Notes: a model not told the origin generated them from the letters alone. 15,295 bases of DNA from CALFUK01 sp964398295 (GCA_964398295.1 CAYNMW010000109.1:1-15295), one strand, 5' to 3'; shown: positions 1 to 6,966, counted from the stretch's first letter. A program made the numbers and translations.

Positions 1-137
1 AGAATCAGTCAGGCTTGCATTAAAGCTACGCGAATCACTGTAGCTGATATATTGAGCCTGAGATTCTGAATGACTTTCCTGAATTGTCACATGATGATAT
101 ATTGGCGGCATTGGCTTATGCAGAATCACAAAAATGA
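1..137 (+). pseudogene. DUF433 (VapB45-type antitoxin) remnant, frameshifted, cut by window edge
   Basis: Frame +1 from base 1 reads RISQACIKATRITVADILSL and meets TGA at 67-69. Frame +3 from about base 63 continues as ILNDFPELSHDDILAALAYA followed by ESQK and TGA at 135-137. Together they match the conserved core of DUF433 proteins (K.CI.GTRITV.DIL ... EIL.DFPEL...DI.AAL.YA), which are commonly antitoxins of PIN-like DUF5615 toxins. The two halves are in different frames. The roughly ten residues that normally separate the ADIL and EILNDFPEL blocks are missing, so a small deletion of about 25-30 nt with a frame change is the simplest explanation. The N-terminus lies outside the window. No DUF5615 toxin is visible downstream. 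The family call is by motif memory only; the frame break is seen directly. Confidence 0.6.
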
Positions 138-142
138 ACTCT

Positions 143-277
143 TTAGAAAGCGTAAGTATAACCTTTGATCTTAATAGGTTTCACGACCTTATCTTTAGCT
201 AAGTATTCTATTTGTTTTGAATCTAATTTCGATTCTGATTCTTTCAGTTGTTTATCTGCCAAACTTAGTTTTTTAAA
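143..277 (-). pseudogene. Short open frame without ATG, possible gene-end remnant
   Basis: On the minus strand an open frame of 44 residues begins after a stop at 278-280 and ends at TAA 143-145. It is rich in Lys, Glu and Ser and ends in KPIKIKGYTYAF. It has no ATG. A TTG at 262 is the only usual alternative start. The composition is coding-like and the end looks like a protein C-terminus, but the reading frame differs from that of the 48-codon ORF just upstream (291-437). It may be the tail of a gene whose front has been lost, in keeping with the decay seen on both sides. I do not recognise a family, and it may be chance. Confidence 0.2.
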
Positions 278-290
278 CTATTAATGAACT

Positions 291-437
291 CTATTCTACA
301 ATGTAAGCTTTCTCAAAAAGCTTATTGATTGCTTCTATTTTATCTTGAAAAATAGGCTTGTCTTTGACCTCATTCAATAAGATTTGAGTCTGTTCTTTAT
401 CCTTAACTGTAGCTTTTATGATCTTTTTTTGGTCCAT
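291..437 (-). CDS. Small hypothetical protein (48 aa) downstream of DUF6934 gene
   Basis: ATG at 437 opens a 48-residue frame ending at TAG 291-293. The sequence starts MDQKKIIKATVKDKEQTQIL and ends FEKAYIVE. It is highly charged, with many Lys and Glu, and is predicted to be mostly helical with no signal peptide or membrane segment. It starts 18 nt after the stop of the DUF6934-like gene on the same strand, so the two are probably co-transcribed. Size, charge and position would suit a small partner, such as an antitoxin or chaperone-like peptide, of the preceding gene; that is inference. I do not recognise a named family. Confidence 0.5.
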   Translation of the reverse strand: MDQKKIIKATVKDKEQTQILLNEVKDKPIFQDKIEAINKLFEKAYIVE

Positions 438-455
438 TGAAGTATAAATATAGGT

Positions 456-941
456 CTATTTGGGTAAAAATAACAGCCCTTCATAAGACTTTCTACGCTC
501 AAAAGGTACAAATTTTATGCCCTCTTCCTGTCCAAAAAACGTGTATTCTTTAGAAAAAGTTGCAAAATGCCTTGAAACATAACCACAGTAAATGTTTTTC
601 CTTGTCTGATCACTGCCAGTGAGAAATAAGCAAGTATTAGGGAATGATTCGAAAAATAATGGGATTGTGCTTATAACAGTATTATAAACCTGAATCATGT
701 CTCCATTATTTGATCGTGCAAAATGATCTATGTCAAAAGAGCTTTCTTTTTGATCTCCAAAAGCTAAGTTATAGACAGTCATTAAGCCAATAGAAGGCAC
801 TTTGATTTGATGTCTAATTTTAGAGTAAACGACTAATTTATTTATATCTGTGATTCCTTTACTAACAAAGGCATACATAAGGCTATGAATGGAATTTTCA
901 TTTTCTATCGAATCCGTTTCATAAAATCCAGCATCATTCAT
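456..941 (-). CDS. DUF6934-like protein
   Basis: A 161-residue cytosolic protein with no signal peptide or membrane segment. The pattern YNLAFGD (57-63), then SNNGD (77-81), then a hydrophobic strand with FLTGSDQTRKNIY (106-118), and a C-terminal YEGLL block near 153-157 matches my memory of the DUF6934 family. These are small Bacteroidota proteins of about 140-160 residues with no known function, often found in accessory regions next to another very short ORF. Here a 48-codon ORF follows after 18 nt, and the remnant of a restriction-modification gene lies 27 nt upstream on the same strand. The neighbours suggest a defence or toxin-antitoxin-rich patch, but no catalytic motif is evident. The frame is intact and of typical family length, unlike its decayed neighbours. 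The start ATG at 941 gives the expected family-length N-terminus. Confidence 0.65.
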   Translation of the reverse strand: MNDAGFYETDSIENENSIHSLMYAFVSKGITDINKLVVYSKIRHQIKVPSIGLMTVYNLAFGDQKESSFDIDHFARSNNGDMIQVYNTVISTIPLFFESFPNTCLFLTGSDQTRKNIYCGYVSRHFATFSKEYTFFGQEEGIKFVPFERRKSYEGLLFLPK

Positions 942-967
942 TTTATATCAGTTTTTGTGTCGTTGTT

Positions 968-1653
968 CTACTTCGTCGCTTCTTCCACAATCCGAATCTC
1001 CTCTTCCGCCAATCCATACAATTCATAGACCATCTGATCGATCTCTCGGTCTGTCTGATCTATCTGTTGTTGTATATCTACGGCTTAGTTTGATCTTTTG
1101 TTTTTTGAGTTCGTTTAAAAATTCCTTATTGCTTAGTTGATCCCATGTCATTAAGTTCCTTGTTATTTTTTCAATAAAAAATTTGGATTGCAATAACATA
1201 ATCAATGAACTTCTCATCGAATATAAGCCATTTGTAAGCTTGATTATTGCCACTACTTATTTCTTAAATGACTTTTTATCTATTTTTGAAATAATCTTGA
1301 TTGGCACTTTTTCTAAGTATTGAACTTTATATTCTTGATAACCTCTTCTTCTCGTAATTGCAGTATTTCTCATTACAAATTCGCATATTTTAGAGTTTAA
1401 AATCAATAGTAAATACTCATCATTAGTCGGGATTATAAAGCCTGTCATATCAATAATATTTCCTCTTGATAAAGTGAAATTCGAACCTAAAGATACATTG
1501 GGATATACAATGTATTCAGTGTCAAAGTTTTAGAGATTTATTAATTTGTTGGTAATCATGCCATTTTTTAGATCCCGAAACTATTCCATCTCTAATGATT
1601 GCCCTTTTTTCTAGCTTTACCTGATTAGCTTTTATGTGTTCATAGGTTTGTCA
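968..1653 (-). pseudogene. Type IIG-like restriction-modification enzyme, C-terminal remnant with multiple lesions
   Basis: Read 3' to 5' on the plus strand, four segments join into one recognisable C-terminus. From 1650 comes TYEHIKANQVKLEKRAIIRD and then KKWHDYQQINKSL. After a frameshift near 1525 comes FDTEYIVYPNVSLGSNFTLS, then TGFIIPTNDEYLLLILNSK and YQEYKVQYLEKVPI. After an in-frame TAA at 1257-1259 comes MLLQSKFFIEKITRNL and EFLNELKKQKIKLS. After a second frameshift at about 1081 comes QQIDQTDREIDQMVYELYGL, then AEEEIRIVEEATK, and TAG at 968-970. This is the order of a TaqI-like/Eco57I-like specificity domain, with the DREIDQMVYELYGL tail typical of single-chain methylase-nucleases. 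About 20 residues normally present before the tail seem to be deleted. An in-frame TGA also lies at 1651-1653. The methylase and nuclease parts are absent; the remnant ends where the repeat and assembly gap begin. Confidence 0.75.
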
Positions 1654-1685
1654 TTCAACGATTTTTCGAACGGGATGAATTCGAC

Positions 1686-1785
1686 NNNNNNNNNNNNNNN
1701 NNNNNNNNNNNNNNNNNNNNNNNNNNNNNNNNNNNNNNNNNNNNNNNNNNNNNNNNNNNNNNNNNNNNNNNNNNNNNNNNNNNNN
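1686..1785. other. Assembly gap (100 N)
   Basis: Exactly 100 undetermined bases. A round 100 is the usual placeholder for a gap of unknown length, so the real distance between the two sides, and even their adjacency, should not be taken from these coordinates. A minus-strand frame reading through the N run (1655-1897) is an artefact of the repeat and is not a gene. Confidence 0.97.
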
Positions 1786-1814
1786 AGCTAAATCGAAGAT
1801 TTATAGGCTCACAG

Positions 1815-1844
1815 ATCCCGTTGCTCCTGGCAGTCGAACGGGAT
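1815..1844. repeat. 8-bp inverted repeat linking the repeat spacer to the 20-mer
   Basis: atcccgtt at 1815-1822 is a perfect inverted copy of aacgggat at 1837-1844, with a 14-nt loop. It overlaps the second 20-mer repeat, so the element can fold in more than one way, as structured intergenic repeats often do. Confidence 0.6.
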
Positions 1845-1856
1845 GAATTCGACAAG

Positions 1857-1873
1857 CCAAATCGAAGATTTGG
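1857..1873 (-). terminator. Possible terminator hairpin of mnmE
   Basis: CCAAATC, loop GAA, GATTTGG forms a perfect 7-bp stem with a 3-nt loop, beginning 8 nt after the mnmE stop codon. There is no T-run directly after it on the minus strand, so it could equally be only part of the repeat element it belongs to. Confidence 0.3.
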
Positions 1874-1881
1874 GGTCTCAT

Positions 1882-3276
1882 TCACTTCCCAATACAAAAG
1901 CTACTAAAAATACTATCCAACAAATCATCTGTTGATATCTCACCAGTAATCTCGCCCAAATGATGAAGTGCATGACGAATGTCCAATGCAATCAAATCTG
2001 TACTCAAACCATCCTGTAATCCATTAATTACTTTTTCCAGCGACGTATTGGTTTGACTTAAAGCTTCGTAGTGACGCAAATTGGTGACCGTCGAATGTTC
2101 GTTGACTTGTAAGGCACTGACGATTGATGTCAATTGTTTTTTGATGTCTGTCATGCGAGTGCCGTCTTTGGCAGAAAACGAAATGACAGGGATGCGACCT
2201 AATAATGTGCTTACGGCTTCCTCCACATCATACGAGTGACAGGCATGAAAAGTGTCAGTTTTATTGAGTAAAATGAGGACTGATTTTTTACGTAAGTCGA
2301 GCTCTAAGGTCTTGAAGTTGTCTATGATTGCTTGGTGGTCTTCTTGTATTTCGTCGATATAGATGATGATTTGTGCATGCTCAATTTGCTCTTTTGTTCG
2401 CTCGATGCCCATGGACTCAATCTTGTCTTCTGTATCTCGTAGTCCAGCTGTGTCAATAAATCGGAACAAATAACCGTCGATCTGAATCGTATCTTCAATT
2501 ACGTCTCTGGTTGTTCCAGCTATTTCGCTAACGATTGCTTTGTCTTCATTCAAGAGTTGATTGAGTAGGGTAGACTTACCTACATTTGGCTTACCTATTA
2601 TGGCTACAGGAATACCTTCTTTTACAGCATTGCCATATTGAAAGGATTGAATTAATTCGCTAATAAAGCTTCTGGTATGTGTTACTGTGTTAACCAGTTG
2701 TGTGCGATCAGCAAACTCAACATCTTCTTCACCAAAGTCATTTTCTAATTCGATCAAACTGGCAAACTCAATTAATTCTTTTCGTAATGAGGATATCATC
2801 TTGCTAAATCCTCCACGCATTTGTTTCATCGCAAGTTCATGTTGGCTTGCCGTTTGTGAGGATATCAAATCGGATACAGCTTCAGCTTGGGCGAGATCGA
2901 GTTGACCATTCAGATAGGCTCGCATGGTGAACTCTCCAGGTTGGGCTAAACGAACACCCTTGTTGATAAACAACTCGATGATTTGCTGAACTATGTAGGG
3001 AGAACCGTGACAAGAAATTTCTACGGAGTCTTGTTTTGTGTAGGACCTTGGTGCGCGAAATACAGTTGCCATACATTCATCAATGATCACATCTTTGTCA
3101 GATTTAAGTTTACCATAATGTACGGTGTGTCCGTCAACCTGTTTAAGATTTTTACCGTAGAAGGCATCATCAACAATGTCAATAACGCCTGCGCCTGATA
3201 GACGAATGACAGCAATAGCTGCTTCGCCTGTTGCTGTTGATTGGGCAATGATCGGATCTGTCAATGTGGAGCGCAT
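1882..3276 (-). CDS. mnmE: tRNA uridine-5-carboxymethylaminomethyl(34) synthesis GTPase MnmE
   Basis: A 464-residue protein of normal family length. MnmE (TrmE) with MnmG installs the cmnm5 group on the wobble uridine of tRNAs using methylene-tetrahydrofolate and GTP hydrolysis, in the cytosol. Seen here: the N-terminal folate-binding domain with QPGEFTMRAYLNGQLDLAQA (112-131); the G-domain P-loop GKPNVGKS (228-235), switch TTRD (255-258), DTAG (275-278), NKTD (338-341) and SAK (368-370); and the terminal CIGK (461-464) that carries the invariant cysteine. The start MRSTLTDPIIAQSTATGEAA fits the usual N-terminus. It lies 43 nt downstream of the symporter gene on the same strand, so it may be read from that transcript, although the link is probably only positional. 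It ends against the repeat element. Confidence 0.97.
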   Translation of the reverse strand: MRSTLTDPIIAQSTATGEAAIAVIRLSGAGVIDIVDDAFYGKNLKQVDGHTVHYGKLKSDKDVIIDECMATVFRAPRSYTKQDSVEISCHGSPYIVQQIIELFINKGVRLAQPGEFTMRAYLNGQLDLAQAEAVSDLISSQTASQHELAMKQMRGGFSKMISSLRKELIEFASLIELENDFGEEDVEFADRTQLVNTVTHTRSFISELIQSFQYGNAVKEGIPVAIIGKPNVGKSTLLNQLLNEDKAIVSEIAGTTRDVIEDTIQIDGYLFRFIDTAGLRDTEDKIESMGIERTKEQIEHAQIIIYIDEIQEDHQAIIDNFKTLELDLRKKSVLILLNKTDTFHACHSYDVEEAVSTLLGRIPVISFSAKDGTRMTDIKKQLTSIVSALQVNEHSTVTNLRHYEALSQTNTSLEKVINGLQDGLSTDLIALDIRHALHHLGEITGEISTDDLLDSIFSSFCIGK

Positions 3277-3319
3277 GACTGTGCAAGTTAACCAGATGAT
3301 CTGTTTTCAGGATTATAAA

Positions 3320-4837
3320 TCAAAATAGTTTTTCAAGATGTTCACGATCAGGTATACGATCATGACTTAGGAGGCTTACTATAATATAAACGATGCATGA
3401 AAGAAGAAATGCAGGTATTATTTCATGAATATCTTTTAGTGATTCATATTGAAAACGAAAAGCGAATCTCCAAATAATGGTGCCAAGCATACCGACCACC
3501 ATAGAGACTAAGGCTGCCAAATCTGTACCCCATTTGAGATACAAACCTCCAAAAATTGCAGGAAAAAAACTTGCGGCAAAAACAGCCCCAGCAAAGGCAG
3601 TAAGTTCAACAATGCCGGCTGGTGGGAATAATGTGATCACATAAACTAGAAGGCAAAAAACAGCCATCGTCCATTTTGTCCGCTTGATAATGATGCTTTC
3701 CGTCTGCGGTTTCCAGCTATCCCAAATGTCTTTGACAAATGCGGTACCGACGATCAGGATAACAGATGCCAATGATGACATTCCCGCTGCGAATAGGCCC
3801 GCTACACATATTCCACTGATGAGTTGGTTGTCCATTTTCTGTAACATAAATCCAACGACTTCGTCAGTATTGTTGATTAAGTAAGCTGCCTCTTCATCCG
3901 TTGCCATGCCGTGTACCAACGCACCTAAACCCATAACACAAATCAGTGAGACACCTAAGAATACAGGCGTCCAAATCATTGCAAATTTCATGCTTTTCGC
4001 ATTGTCAATAGAATAAAATCGGATCAGGGATTTGGGATCCGACAATTGCTTCATGCCAATTGACATTCCAATGCCCAATATGTACATGAACGAAACCAGG
4101 TGTCCGAAACTTACCAGTCCATTATCCATAGGCTGACCATTTTTGGCCAGATGAGAAGTGTCCGAAATTTTGAGCATTAATTCGTCAATACCTCCTACAT
4201 AAATAAAGGGAAGGCTAAGCATCAATATAGCAACACCAAACATAATGATCCCTTGTATGGCATCAGTCCATAACACACTGTACATGCCACCCCAAATCGT
4301 GTAAGCACAGGTGATGGCTAGAATCAAAAATGCGCCCCATTGATATGGAATGGCTAAAACAGACTCCAACACATGAGCACATCCTTTGGCAATGCCAATC
4401 ATATAAAACAATGTGGCAAATAAGATGGTGAATGCAGACAGTATTCTGATGCTTTTAGATAAATTGCTCTTGTACCTCGCTTGGAAATAATCTGGCACTG
4501 TAAAAGAATTTAGTATTGCCGATTGATTTCTCATTCTTGGACCGAGAATGAGCCAGGCTATGACGCAGAAGAATGCCCAAATCAAACCAACCCATGCCCA
4601 TGACAAGCCAAACTGAAAAGCTTTCCCAGCTTGACCGATATATGTATTTGTACTTGCAGAAGTCGAAAAAAAAGCAAGTGATATGACCCACCCTGGAATC
4701 TCTCTCTTGGCTACATAATATTCTTTAAGACCTGAAGCAGCCTTTGATTTGAAATACCATCCGATGTATAGACAAAAGAAAATATACGCTAATGTTAGCA
4801 GAATGATGAACCAATGATTTGATAGATATTCAGTCAT
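3320..4837 (-). CDS. Sodium:solute symporter (SSS family)
   Basis: A 505-residue polytopic inner-membrane protein with about 13 hydrophobic segments, typical of Na+-coupled secondary transporters with the LeuT fold. The family signature runs from about 179 to 200 (YTIWGGMYSVLWTDAIQG). The TM1 motif FFSTSASTNTYIGQAG is at 57-71. The segment LFAAGMSSLASVIL (348-361) places A351, S354 and S355 with the spacing of the Na2 sodium-site residues of vSGLT-type proteins. The substrate cannot be told from this; family members carry sugars, amino acids, sialic acid, vitamins and others. The gene is translationally coupled to a 36-residue membrane protein by an ATGA overlap at 4834-4837, and mnmE follows after 43 nt. 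No linked catabolic genes suggest a substrate. Confidence 0.93.
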   Translation of the reverse strand: MTEYLSNHWFIILLTLAYIFFCLYIGWYFKSKAASGLKEYYVAKREIPGWVISLAFFSTSASTNTYIGQAGKAFQFGLSWAWVGLIWAFFCVIAWLILGPRMRNQSAILNSFTVPDYFQARYKSNLSKSIRILSAFTILFATLFYMIGIAKGCAHVLESVLAIPYQWGAFLILAITCAYTIWGGMYSVLWTDAIQGIIMFGVAILMLSLPFIYVGGIDELMLKISDTSHLAKNGQPMDNGLVSFGHLVSFMYILGIGMSIGMKQLSDPKSLIRFYSIDNAKSMKFAMIWTPVFLGVSLICVMGLGALVHGMATDEEAAYLINNTDEVVGFMLQKMDNQLISGICVAGLFAAGMSSLASVILIVGTAFVKDIWDSWKPQTESIIIKRTKWTMAVFCLLVYVITLFPPAGIVELTAFAGAVFAASFFPAIFGGLYLKWGTDLAALVSMVVGMLGTIIWRFAFRFQYESLKDIHEIIPAFLLSCIVYIIVSLLSHDRIPDREHLEKLF

Positions 4838-4944
4838 TGCTCTTCCTCTTCATCAATGGTAATATCCATTCTTGATACAATAATAGCATTGATAACGACA
4901 AGCAGTAAAATTCCCCAATAGGGTAAACCAGTCAAAAAATCCAT
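4834..4944 (-). CDS. 36-aa single-span membrane protein, putative symporter small accessory subunit
   Basis: ATG at 4944 opens a 36-residue frame that ends in TGA at 4834-4836. This stop shares the ATGA tetranucleotide with the symporter start. The product begins MDFLTGLPYWGILLLVVINA, giving one hydrophobic span at about residues 7-24. It ends in an acidic tail with IDEEEEQ. Tiny single-span subunits encoded directly before secondary transporters are known, for example the MetS subunit of NSS transporters and small accessory proteins of some symporters. The 4-nt overlap, the membrane span and the charged tail all argue for a real translated subunit. Its action on the transporter (stability, insertion or gating) is inference. 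It is too short for standard ORF cut-offs and likely to be missed by annotation pipelines. Confidence 0.8.
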   Translation of the reverse strand: MDFLTGLPYWGILLLVVINAIIVSRMDITIDEEEEQ

Positions 4945-5168
4945 GCTTTAAAATAGTGCTTATATGTTAAGTGAGGAAATTATCAAAAAGACAAAGGGTA
5001 AAAGGCCTCAGCCAAAGGCTGATCACCCTGTGGGTGAAAACAATCAAACAATCGTACAATAAAACAATCAAACCTCACCCCCGACTCCTCACCCCTGACC
5101 CCTGCCTCCTCGACTCCCGACGATCGCTTCACTCTGTCTGGGATTTCACTTCGCTCAACCTCATAACC
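4945..5168. other. Intergenic spacer with hairpins, direct repeat and C-rich tract
   Basis: This 224-bp spacer lies between the ligase stop and the microprotein start. It holds two abutting perfect hairpins (5008-5037), a 13-nt direct repeat aaaacaatcaaac at 5037-5049 and 5061-5073, then a pyrimidine-rich, C-rich tract at about 5073-5125 with repeated ctcc/accc words, and a segment near 5125-5165 with repeated ttcact/cgct words. I see no gene in it. The promoter of the symporter operon should be near 4945-5000, but no clear Bacteroidota consensus (TAnnTTTG) is visible. Confidence 0.7.
5008..5037 (-). terminator. Two abutting perfect hairpins, possible terminator of the ligase gene
   Basis: TCAGCC-AAA-GGCTGA (5008-5022) is followed without a gap by TCACCC-TGT-GGGTGA (5023-5037). 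Both have a perfect 6-bp stem and a 3-nt loop, with the same tca...tga frame. On the minus strand the second hairpin met is followed by GGCCTTTT, a weak T-run, so the pair could end transcription from the ligase gene, whose stop lies about 130 nt upstream. The identical architecture of the two hairpins also fits a dispersed palindromic repeat. Confidence 0.45.
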
Positions 5169-6647
5169 TCAAAACAAATCTTTCAATTTATTCTTGGTCA
5201 CCTTCCCTAAAGTATTCTTTGGTAGATCATCTATGAAGATATATTTTCTCGGTACTTTATATGCTGGTAATTTATCTGATAACCAATGTCGTATGTATTC
5301 TCCTGAAAGATTGGAATTAGAACTGACTAAGGCTGCAGAAACAATCTCTCCCCATTCCAGATCTTCAATGCCAACAACACCACATTGTTCGATGTCAGGA
5401 TGATTTAACAGTACAGATTCAATTTCTAAAGCTGAAATTTTATAGCCGCCTGACTTGATGATGTCCACAGAATTCCTTCCAAGAATTTTATAATATCCAT
5501 CCTCAAATACAGCAATATCTCCTGACTTAAACCAGCCATCAGTTGTAAAAGCTTTGGCTGTTGCTTCAGGTTTTTTCCAATATTCTAAAAACACATTTGG
5601 ACCCTTGATTTGGATTTCTCCAGACATTCTTTTAGAAACAAGTTCGTCTGATTCATTTGCCAACCTGATTTCTACTCCAGGTAAAGGTTGACCTACATGG
5701 CCTGGTCTGCGTTCTGTCAGATATGGATTAGATAAAGCCATTCCTATTTCTGTCATTCCATATCGTTCTAATAAGCGCATGCCGGTAATGCTTTCCCATT
5801 CTGTCAATACTGGAATCGGTAATGCTGCAGAACCAGAAACCATCAATCGAAAGGAAGAGCAGCTTGCCCGCAAGTTCTGTTGCACTTCTGCAGACTGAGA
5901 TTTCCAATAACTGATTAGCTTATAATATATCGTTGGGACTGCCATAAACAAACTAAGGCGTCCTTTGCTAAATGTTTCCCAAACTCTAGAGGCGTCAAAC
6001 TTTGGATGAAATTCACAAATTGCGCCAGACCATAAAGCACAGCTCATAACATTAATAATGCCATGTACGTGGTGGAGTGGTAATATATTTAAAATATGAT
6101 CGCTGGATTTCCAATGCCAGGCATCAACCAACGTTCTGATCTGAAACTCAATATTTTGGTGTGTGGTGACTACTCCTTTCGGTAAACTGGTAGTGCCACT
6201 CGTGTATAAAATCATGGCTCGACGGTCAGGTGAAATTTTTGGTAAATCTGAATGGCCACTAGAAGCAATATCTTCTAAACACCATAGTTGGATGTCATGT
6301 TTATCCGCAGTAGTTGCAAGAGTTTCTTTGTACTGCTTTGTCACCAGCAATACATCAACCTGTGCATCTTTCAGCACATATTCCATTGATGAGAGTGGAT
6401 GCAATACGCATAGCGGAACTGCAATTCCTCCTGCTCGCCATATTCCCCAGAGGCAAGCAGTATATTCAAATGATGGATCGACCAAAAAAGCTACCCTTGT
6501 TTCCATCAAATCTGATCGTCCAGATAGTAGAGTTGTAGCTATTTCAGATGACCTACTGACGAGTTGTTCATAAGTATAATCAGTACCATTTGAAATAATG
6601 GCTGTTTTCTGGATATGTGATTTTGTTTGAGCTAAAAGCTGAATCAT
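5169..6647 (-). CDS. Acyl-CoA ligase, malonyl-CoA synthetase (MatB/ACSF3)-like
   Basis: A 492-residue ANL-superfamily adenylating enzyme, expected to form an acyl-AMP and then an acyl-CoA in the cytosol. Visible motifs: ATP P-loop TSGTTSLPKG (149-158); LERYGMTEIGMALS (293-306); SGD with the ribose-binding aspartate D377; hinge GRNSVDIIKSGGYKIS (390-405); and catalytic lysine K482 in NTLGKV. The ERYGMTEIGMALS block, the following PGHVGQPLPGVEIRL (315-329) and the SVDIIK-GGYK hinge resemble malonyl-CoA synthetases of the MatB/ACSF3 group more than long-chain ligases, so malonate or a short dicarboxylate is the best guess. No malonate decarboxylase or transporter of that pathway is next to it. 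It stands alone on its strand, with a 224-bp spacer downstream and a divergent intergenic region upstream. Confidence 0.88.
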   Translation of the reverse strand: MIQLLAQTKSHIQKTAIISNGTDYTYEQLVSRSSEIATTLLSGRSDLMETRVAFLVDPSFEYTACLWGIWRAGGIAVPLCVLHPLSSMEYVLKDAQVDVLLVTKQYKETLATTADKHDIQLWCLEDIASSGHSDLPKISPDRRAMILYTSGTTSLPKGVVTTHQNIEFQIRTLVDAWHWKSSDHILNILPLHHVHGIINVMSCALWSGAICEFHPKFDASRVWETFSKGRLSLFMAVPTIYYKLISYWKSQSAEVQQNLRASCSSFRLMVSGSAALPIPVLTEWESITGMRLLERYGMTEIGMALSNPYLTERRPGHVGQPLPGVEIRLANESDELVSKRMSGEIQIKGPNVFLEYWKKPEATAKAFTTDGWFKSGDIAVFEDGYYKILGRNSVDIIKSGGYKISALEIESVLLNHPDIEQCGVVGIEDLEWGEIVSAALVSSNSNLSGEYIRHWLSDKLPAYKVPRKYIFIDDLPKNTLGKVTKNKLKDLF

Positions 6648-6795
6648 TGTGCAATGATGTAGTAAAAAAGAATCTGTTTAAACAATCTAATGTTCGAAAA
6701 TAAGCACTTTTCATTTGTCGAATTACAAACCCCATTCATCGAACAAAGGTGTAAAATATAGAAATCATCTTTATTTTATATGAAACGATTGACAG
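6648..6795. promoter_or_regulatory. Divergent intergenic region with 10-bp palindrome
   Basis: This 148-bp region separates the ligase gene (minus) from the DUF4177-like gene (plus), so it should carry both promoters. A perfect palindrome TGTTTAAACA lies at 6675-6684, 28 bp upstream of the ligase start, and could be an operator of the ligase; AT-rich palindromes of this length also occur by chance. No convincing TAnnTTTG box was found on either strand. Confidence 0.3.
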
Positions 6796-6966
6796 ATGAA
6801 AACATATAAAATAATCAAAATGAACAGCCTGCTTTCAGCTACACTTTTGGCTGAGAAAGCTGAACGTAAGATAAATGATTTAGTAAATGAAGGTTGGAAT
6901 ATATTGAATGTATCTTTTGGTACAAGTGGTCGAGGGTTTAGTGCCTTCATTACAATTTTCCGCTAA
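6796..6966 (+). CDS. DUF4177-like small protein (56 aa)
   Basis: ATG at 6796 opens a 56-residue frame ending at TAA 6964-6966. It begins MKTYKIIKMNSLLSATLLAE, continues with a helix and then NDLVNEGWNILNVSFG, and ends in a strand FSAFITIFR. The layout strand (YKIIKM), helix (KAERKINDLVNEGW), strand, strand matches DUF4177 proteins, which are compact ferredoxin-like domains of 50-80 residues and unknown role, with the same ..L..EGW.... core. It is cytosolic. The stop is in the same frame as the following gene, with no other stop between them, so the two could be one broken or readthrough-linked gene (see findings). Confidence 0.65.
   Translation: MKTYKIIKMNSLLSATLLAEKAERKINDLVNEGWNILNVSFGTSGRGFSAFITIFR

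Larger units (their letters stand above)
1666..1873. repeat. Tandem repeat with nested palindromes flanking an assembly gap
   Basis: The 20-mer tcgaacgggatgaattcgac occurs exactly at 1666-1685 and again at 1834-1853. The 13-mer aaatcgaagattt occurs at 1790-1802 and at 1859-1871. The order 20-mer then 13-mer is the same in both copies, so this is a tandem duplication with diverged joining sequence. Each 20-mer is itself an imperfect hairpin (tcgaa and ttcga arms, 1834-1838 and 1849-1853). The first 20-mer ends exactly at the N run, so the contig probably broke because the element is multicopy in this genome. It abuts the end of mnmE on one side and the eroded restriction gene on the other. Confidence 0.75.

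Noticed and set aside
955..1140. Plus-strand 61-residue frame opposite the restriction remnant
   Set aside because: It is the antisense of the DREIDQMVYELYGL tail and has low-complexity Ser/Leu composition, with no sign of coding.
1655..1897. Minus-strand frame running through the N gap
   Set aside because: It consists of the repeat element and undetermined bases and overlaps the end of mnmE; no protein evidence.
4455..4691. Alternative-frame ORF inside the symporter gene
   Set aside because: The symporter frame is intact with family motifs throughout; the overlapping frame is a shadow.
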